64,000 bases of DNA from Microstegium vimineum (taxonomy: Eukaryota > Streptophyta > Magnoliopsida > Poales > Poaceae): positions 7,502,001 through 7,566,000 of the forward strand of contig CM039119.1 in the NCBI GenBank assembly GCA_022036555.1. The letters are read 5' to 3'. A model generated the notes under the pieces. It saw nothing but the letters and a program-made list of their open reading frames with translations, searched no databases and was not told the origin of the DNA. Below are positions 58,601 through 64,000 of this stretch, in pieces. The stretch's first letter is position 1. Every line of letters begins with the position of its first letter. Made by a program: the position numbers and the translations under genes.

Positions 58601-60217
58601 GTCGATGGGCCTGAGACCCGTGCACTCGAACGAGTAGGCACCGGCGGCGTGCTCGACCAACCCCTCGACGGGGACTGCAACGAACGACTACGCGTCCACC
58701 ACGCCACTTCACCCTGAGAAGCCGCGGGGCGCTCACCCCCAACTCGATCCCGACGGTCGGGGCCGACCTCGACATCGACCCCCTCTCCCCTCTACTACCG
58801 GCGGTCGCCCCTTGTCGCTCGGGCGCCGCTCTTTTTTCCTCAAGCCCTTGGTGCAGCTCGACCTCCTCCTACTCCTCCTGCTCCGGCTCCACTTCCTGCA
58901 CAAAGACAATACCCGCAGGTCCAAAGTGATGGTCACAACCTGATACCAATACACCATGCCACTGTTCTTAATAACCTCGCCACTACTCGTCTCCTCATCC
59001 TCATCTTCCTCCGAGGGAGACTCCTCTTCAAGGAGGCCGGCTTGCCTTTGCCGAGACCGACGTTGGTCACGCTCCATTTTCTCAAGGGCTTTTTTGCCCT
59101 TATCCCTCTTGGCCATGTCCTTGTCCTTTTTGGCCTGCTTGGCTTGAAGGCGTCTCACCTAGGACTCATGCCGCTCGTCCTTCACCGGTGGCAGCGACCT
59201 CCGATGAACGATGTTCCCCTGGGGAACACGAGGCGTGGTTAGGAGACAGGCAAAAGAGACGAACAAGACAAACAAGAGGGCATTAGTAGAAGAGGGGATG
59301 TTGTACCAACTGGACATGGCCCTCGTCCGGCACCATGGGGATGAGAGCGACCTGCTTCTCCTCGATTGCGCCGGCGAAGGAGGAGCGCACTCGACGGGCA
59401 ATCCTCTCGAGGGGCAACTCGTCCCCCACGAGCCGGCATCCCGTGAGATCCACCCCTGCGCACATCTCGTCGAGACACAGCGGGCGAGCCATCAGCGGCA
59501 CGACTCGCCATTGATGAAGAGCCGACACCACGATGGCCGCCGTAAGCCCCTCCTACCTCAGATGAGCGATCGCGTCGAGCAGATGCTCGAGGCGGCTTTG
59601 GCGCTTCTTTGGGACGCCGTGCTTCCAGTGGAAGGGTTTTGAGTCGATGGTCCTCCCGGTGTAAGGGGGAACAGACCATCGTCATTCCTCAAGTAGAACC
59701 ATTCGGAGTGCCACCCCGAGTGGCTCGACTTGATCTTCGCCTGGATCCAGTCGTCTAGCCTCTTGAGGGCGATGCTACAGCACCCCGCCTTGACCATCTT
59801 CCGATAGCCTGTCTCGGCCGGAGCATGGAACAGGCCCGCCTCGAACAGGTGGAGCCATAGGTTCCAATGCGGCTCTGTCCTCAGGTACCCTTCACACACG
59901 GTAGTGAAGACCGCCGCGTGGGAGACGCCGTTGGGGGAGAGGTGTTGGAGCTCGACACCATAGTGGTGGAGGATCCCCCACAAGAGACGGTTGGGGGGGG
60001 GGGATCCCAGCCCCGCCCGGTGGAAAGCCTCGAAGCTAACCACGTAACCTTCCGGTGGGTTGGGCTGGCGGTCTGTCCTCGGCGGGACCACCCACTCCGG
60101 CCAGTCCACTAAGGTGACAGGACGAAGAAGGCCACTTTCCACCAAGTCCCCAAGCCGCTCTACGATCGCGGTCGAAGGGAGCCAGACGTCGGAGCCGCGC
60201 AAGGTGTAGTTCGGCAT
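55640..60217 (-). pseudogene. Antisense gene of the retrotransposon (PF04195-like)
   Basis: On the opposite strand to pol, between integrase and the 3' LTR. It starts with ATG at 60217: PNYTLRGSDVWLPSTAI, PPEGYVVSFEAFHRAGLG and LWGILHHYGVELQHLSPNG match the 'putative gypsy-type transposon' family (PF04195, Transposase_28). A one-base shift near 59660 and an in-frame TAG near 59552 break it; other frames continue it (VVPLMARPLCLDEM at 59283-59531). Downstream are a Lys/Glu-rich coiled stretch (58733-59158), a long Pro/Ala/Arg-rich part (57179-58400) and a coiled coil rich in Glu, Ala and Gln (56080-56541, LEEQVRELTVSHD, LEEDVAAKTRAL). Introns are likely. Antisense ORFs of this sort are known from Grande/RIRE2-like elements; their function is unclear. 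Confidence 0.75.
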
Positions 60218-61541
60218 GGCGGTGGGAAAGCAGATGCGCTCGGATGCAGGGGTTGAAGGTGTGTTCCCGTTCTTTTCCCTCCTTACTCGCGCATGCAGAG
60301 ATCAGGCTCAGAGGGCGACGAAGGCGATGGCGAGAGGAAGAAGGCTAGGAAGGCAATGGCGAGCGCGAGGAAGCCAAGCCCCCGCCCCCGTACTTATAAC
60401 CGGAAGCGCAACAGGCGGATCCAACGAAAAGGCAGGTAAATCCCCGCATTAAATGCGTCCACCTAACACCCCCCAAGGATCCGTAGGATAAGCTACACCT
60501 ATCACGTCATCGGACTCCTCGCCGCACTCCACGCCTGCTACGAACAGTCGAACAGACATCTCCTGAAAAGACGCGCCAACGGCAGGCGGCGGGCAATGAT
60601 GGGCGTTATCTTCGGAGGTAAGCAACGAACGTCAACCCGTCCGTCGAAATCTCGTGGGGTCGATGGCTGGCCCAACGATCACGGGTTCGACAACCACCCT
60701 TGAACGGTCCTTCCTAGGGAAGTAAAACAGACTCCGATCCACGCCCAAATCTCGAGGGGGCAAAGGCTCACCCTCGAACAGGGTTCGACAGCCGCCCTCA
60801 AGTACCCGAGTCAGGGATGACCCAGGGGGAGCCGGCACGAGGCCCAGCTCGAGAACGAACTCTCGAGACCTCCCGGGACATATCCGAGGCAAAACCCAAG
60901 AATACCTAAGGATCCCTACGACGGGAGGCATCGAGCCACCGACTCTCATCAAACAGAGTTGGCACCTAGGTAACCCACATGGTTTCGCTTAATGAGAACG
61001 CCTCAGGGCTTCTATCGACCCCTATCGAATGGGGCACGAGTTCTCACTTGGATCTCCCCGTTACCAACTCACAGAGGACTTCGAGGCTCATCCAAATGAG
61101 GATAGCACGACGCTCTTCACCCCACAATCCAAGCGCAAGGATCCGTGGGAAGGATGCTAAGAGGTAGCAACGCTCCAGCCACACAGGGCTCAGGGGCTCG
61201 ACTACGCACGACCCCCCTCGACGAAAGAGGGTCGAAAACACTCGGAAGCTTGAAGGCTAGAGCTGACCCCTCGATAGGGCACTATAACTCCAGTTAATAC
61301 TAATCCCCCTCGATAAAACACAAATTAAAGCCCCCAGAGGAATGCTTAATCACTCCTCTAGGGCCTCGGGGGCTACCCCCGCGGGAGACGCTCGCGCGCC
61401 CCCCACGGTGAGATAACGTAACGAAACCTTGCGCCTTGAGATTAGGTACTTCAACTCCACTTCATGTTAACAAACCCCATAGATCATCAGCAAGAGCCTC
61501 TATACGGATTCACCTTATCCGCATAGAGGCTCGGGGGCTAC
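60218..61541. other. Retroelement 3' untranslated region
   Basis: Between the antisense start codon and the 3' LTR. No coding region is seen. It presumably holds the promoter of the antisense gene. It ends in the polypurine-like GAGGCTCGGGGGCTAC. Confidence 0.6.
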
Positions 61542-63088
61542 TATCGGGTACAAAGGTAAGGGTTACCCTAATCCCAGGCGATCTAGTGCTTAATATCCAG
61601 GCAAAATCCAAAGGCCACCCAACCTATAAGGGGAGGCCCATCAAGTAGTAGCCTACCTACCCATCAAGCACGACCAGTCATGGGCCGGCCCATTACTGGA
61701 GAAACAGTAAGCATGATCTGCTACGGAAGAGGGATCGATCGAATCCCCCTCGACCTCAACCCCCTCGAGTGACGGAAGAGGGATCGATTGAATCCCCCTT
61801 GACCTCGACCCCTCGAGTGACGGAAGAAGGATCGATCGAATCCCCCTCGACCTCAACCCCCTCGAGTGACGGAAGAGGGATCGATCGAATCCCCCTCGAC
61901 CTCAACCCCCTCAAGTGACGGAAGAGGGATCGATCGAACCCCCCTCGACCTCGACCCCTCGAGTGACGGAAGAGGGATCGATCGAATCCCCCTCGACCTC
62001 AACCCCCTCGAGTGACGGAAGAGGGATCGATCGAATCCCCCTCGACCACGACCCCTCGAGTGACGGACAGGGGGTCGATCGAATGCCCCATGATCAGGAG
62101 GCCCGATCGACTCACCTACTCCCAGTATGGGGTAAAGGGAATCCCATGCTGGTACCTGCTCCCGCCTAACGCCATGGGCTCCCAGTACCCCGGTCAAATC
62201 CATCAACTCATCACCGATACCCGAGTTGTCTGTCGATCGCTCGACCACTGTAGCCACGCCTTGAGTACAGAGGCCGAAAGCACCCCCTCGAATCTTGAAT
62301 GAGACAGCCCTCGTCCGTGTTTTCGGGGATGCGTCAGGGTCATGCAGGCCTCGACACTCCTTGATCCAGAGGCTCGATCCTCATCTCCAACCACTACGGC
62401 ATGGAACCCGTCCAATCCGTTCCACTTCAACTGTGGAGCTCGCACCCGTCTACAGGAGACCAATCGTCCCACGCCACGCCGTTCGGCAACGACCAGTCCA
62501 CCATCACCATGCCCCGGAGCACCGGAAGGACAGGAAGAGCATGCTGCTACAGCGATCGACGTCCCATCGCAAGCATGGTGCCGAGGACACGGCTCCCATA
62601 CCGATACGAATTAGGACTCCTGTACTCTCAAGCCTCCCCTTAGTCTATAAAAGGGGACGCTAGGATAGTAGGAAGAACAACAACAACAAGAAGACATCTT
62701 CTCGCACTCGCGACCATCTAAGCGACACCCACTGGCACTCGCAGCAAGCCCACCAACATACGCAACAGAGAGCCATACCGGAACACAATACAAACCAGGG
62801 ATGGCTTGATCAACATCTCAAGCAATCAACCGAGTCACCTAGGATAGCCCGGCTAGCCTTAGGCCTCGACCCACCCCGGGCTCACCCGTGTGAGCCAGCT
62901 TGTACTCCCCCCTGTACGAGCACTTCGGTGCAAGATAATACAATCTCTCCTTCCCCGCTGGACGTAGGGCCTCCTTTGCCCGAACCATGATAAATATTGT
63001 GTTCTTCTTGCATCACATCTGGGAGAGGGAGCACGCAATAAACAAATTTACTGGTTGGTGATCGACCCCCTGGGTCGAGACACCGACA
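61542..63088 (+). repeat. 3' LTR
   Basis: TATCGGGTACAAAGG...GAGACACCGACA; its first dinucleotide is TA instead of TG. It contains the same seven-unit minisatellite at 61724-62063 and TATAAAA at 62646-62652. The CTAAA target duplication follows at 63089-63093. Confidence 0.93.
61724..62063. repeat. 48/49 bp minisatellite in the 3' LTR
   Basis: Seven units, 340 bp, with the same order of 49 and 48 bp units as in the 5' LTR. Individual units differ by point changes. Confidence 0.93.
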
Positions 63089-63093
63089 CTAAA

Positions 63094-63480
63094 TTTGATT
63101 ATATAAGCATTTAAGTACTCCACTATACTCTACTCTACTCGACTCCATCATATAAGTAGGAATAAGCATGAATAAACATGAATAAACAAGTACTCTCTCT
63201 TTGTTCTAAATAAGCATGAATAAACATAAATAAGCATGAATAAGTACTCTACTCTACTCTAATCATTTCTACTCTACTCTACTGTACTACATCATATAAG
63301 TAGGAATAAGCATGAATAATAGGCATGAATAAGTATGAATAAACATTAATAAGTACTCTACTCTACTCTAATCATTTCTACTCTACTCTTTTACAAGTAT
63401 TTGCTATAATTATATAAGCATTTAATTCAAGTACATATATTTGCAAGTATTTCAAAAATGAAAAAATGAAAATATCTCCC
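63094..63480. repeat. Low-complexity TACTC and AATAAGCATG repeats
   Basis: Interspersed CTCTACTCTAC and ATGAATAAGCATGAATAA motifs with no fixed period. They continue the sequence type seen at 49440-49550 on the other side of the retroelement. Confidence 0.7.
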
Positions 63481-64000
63481 TCCCCTTTGCCCTGCTCGGC
63501 CCAGCACAGTGCAAGCCCATCAGTGCTAGGAGGCCCAGCAGCCGCTGCCCAGCAGTGGCGAGCCCACCCTGTCTTCTTCAACATCGAGCGCCGCCACTGC
63601 CATTGCCACCGACCCGCCCCAGCACCTCTCCCCTTTGCTCCACCGCATCTCCAGCACCGCCGCCACCGCATCTCCCCAGCTGGGCCCCACTATCAGCCGG
63701 GCCGTGGTCGTCGTCTTCAACCAACAGCCGCACCGCCACCGCCACGGCGCGCCGCCCCGCCCTGCACGGCCCAGCCCCACAGCCACCACCACCGCGCGCA
63801 CAGAGAGAGAATGGTGAGCGCCACCGCCACCGCCACCGCCACGCGCGGCGGCACCACCGCCACCAGCCGTGCGCGCTCCACCACCGGCACTGCCCTGCCG
63901 CGCACAGAGAGAGAAGAAGAGGGGGCGCTCGACTTACCTAGAGTGCGGAGGATGCCGGCGTGTCGAGAGAGAGGGTTCAACGGCAGGGAGGGCGGCACGG
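63481..64000. other. GC-rich segment running off the window
   Basis: Rich in CCGCCACCG and CGCACAGAGAGAGA repeats. Several frames are open on both strands because of composition alone. No domain can be assigned; it could be the GC-rich part of a CACTA element or a gene end. Confidence 0.35.

Larger units (their letters stand above)
49555..63088 (+). mobile_element. Ty3/gypsy LTR retrotransposon, 13.5 kb, internally deleted
   Basis: Bounded by the 5 bp duplication CTAAA (49550-49554 and 63089-63093). It has two LTRs of 1546 and 1547 bp, a PBS-like region just after the 5' LTR and a purine-rich GGCTCGGGGGCTAC just before the 3' LTR. Most of gag, protease, RT, RNase H and the integrase N-terminus are missing. 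The integrase core and C-terminus remain. A large antisense gene region follows. This layout fits the Tat/RIRE2/Grande-like lineage of plant Ty3/gypsy elements. It can move only if supplied with proteins in trans. Confidence 0.93.

Noticed and set aside
55634..58717. Plus-strand ORFs at 55888-56967 and 57491-58717
   Set aside because: They lie opposite the antisense retroelement gene and show no domain; coiled-coil and family signals are on the minus strand.
63526..64000. Overlapping GC-rich ORFs at the window end
   Set aside because: Open on both strands through CCGCCACCG repeats; no domain or splice pattern to choose one.

Overview
The window looks like nuclear DNA of a grass. The genes have GT-AG introns. 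They include a plant MET1-type DNA methyltransferase, an Rx-type coiled-coil NLR and a divergent NLR-like LRR protein. Between them lie typical grass transposons: CACTA elements, a Pack-MULE-like element, small CTGTTCG-type MITEs, solo LTRs and a 13.5 kb Ty3/gypsy element. An Andropogoneae-type grass (Sorghum or Saccharum relatives) is likely but is inference. All gene models come from reading ORFs, splice sites and protein families by eye; no database search was run.

Layout. 0.3-1.2 kb: a long fold-back transposon. 1.3-5.4 kb (minus): a CC-NB-LRR gene whose LRR is split by a one-base frameshift. 6.3-9.4 kb (minus): a dead three-RRM RNA-binding gene (copy C) whose 3' end runs into a Ty3/gypsy integrase/chromodomain fragment. 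11.4-20.5 kb: copy A of a large direct duplication carrying the same RRM gene, with its first exon broken by a 1620 bp solo LTR. 20.5-23.2 kb: transposon debris. 23.2-24.7 kb: a Pack-MULE-like element enclosing a bHLH fragment. 25.3-28.7 kb (plus): an NLR-like LRR gene with a degenerate P-loop. 31.4-37.3 kb (minus): MET1, complete except for its first small exon. 39.5-47.1 kb: copy B of the duplication, about 28.1 kb from copy A, with the best preserved RRM gene and an intact non-autonomous CACTA element. 47.5-49.5 kb: more CACTA-like debris. 49.55-63.09 kb: a Ty3/gypsy element with 1.55 kb LTRs and a CTAAA target duplication. It has lost most of gag-pol, carries a 2937 bp solo LTR next to its 5' LTR, and bears an antisense gene. 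63.1-64 kb: low-complexity and GC-rich sequence.

The genes do not form a pathway. The most informative parts are three paralogous RRM genes in successive states of decay, a nested set of insertions that gives a relative chronology, and MET1 (the CG-methylation maintenance enzyme) lying between the two duplicated blocks.

The strongest leads are: (1) RRM copy B reads as an uninterrupted 794-codon, 11-exon ORF only if exon 4 uses an internal splice acceptor that deletes the start of RRM3; (2) the NLR-like protein has lost the Walker A lysine; (3) the Pack-MULE-like bHLH capture; (4) the antisense gene of the retroelement.
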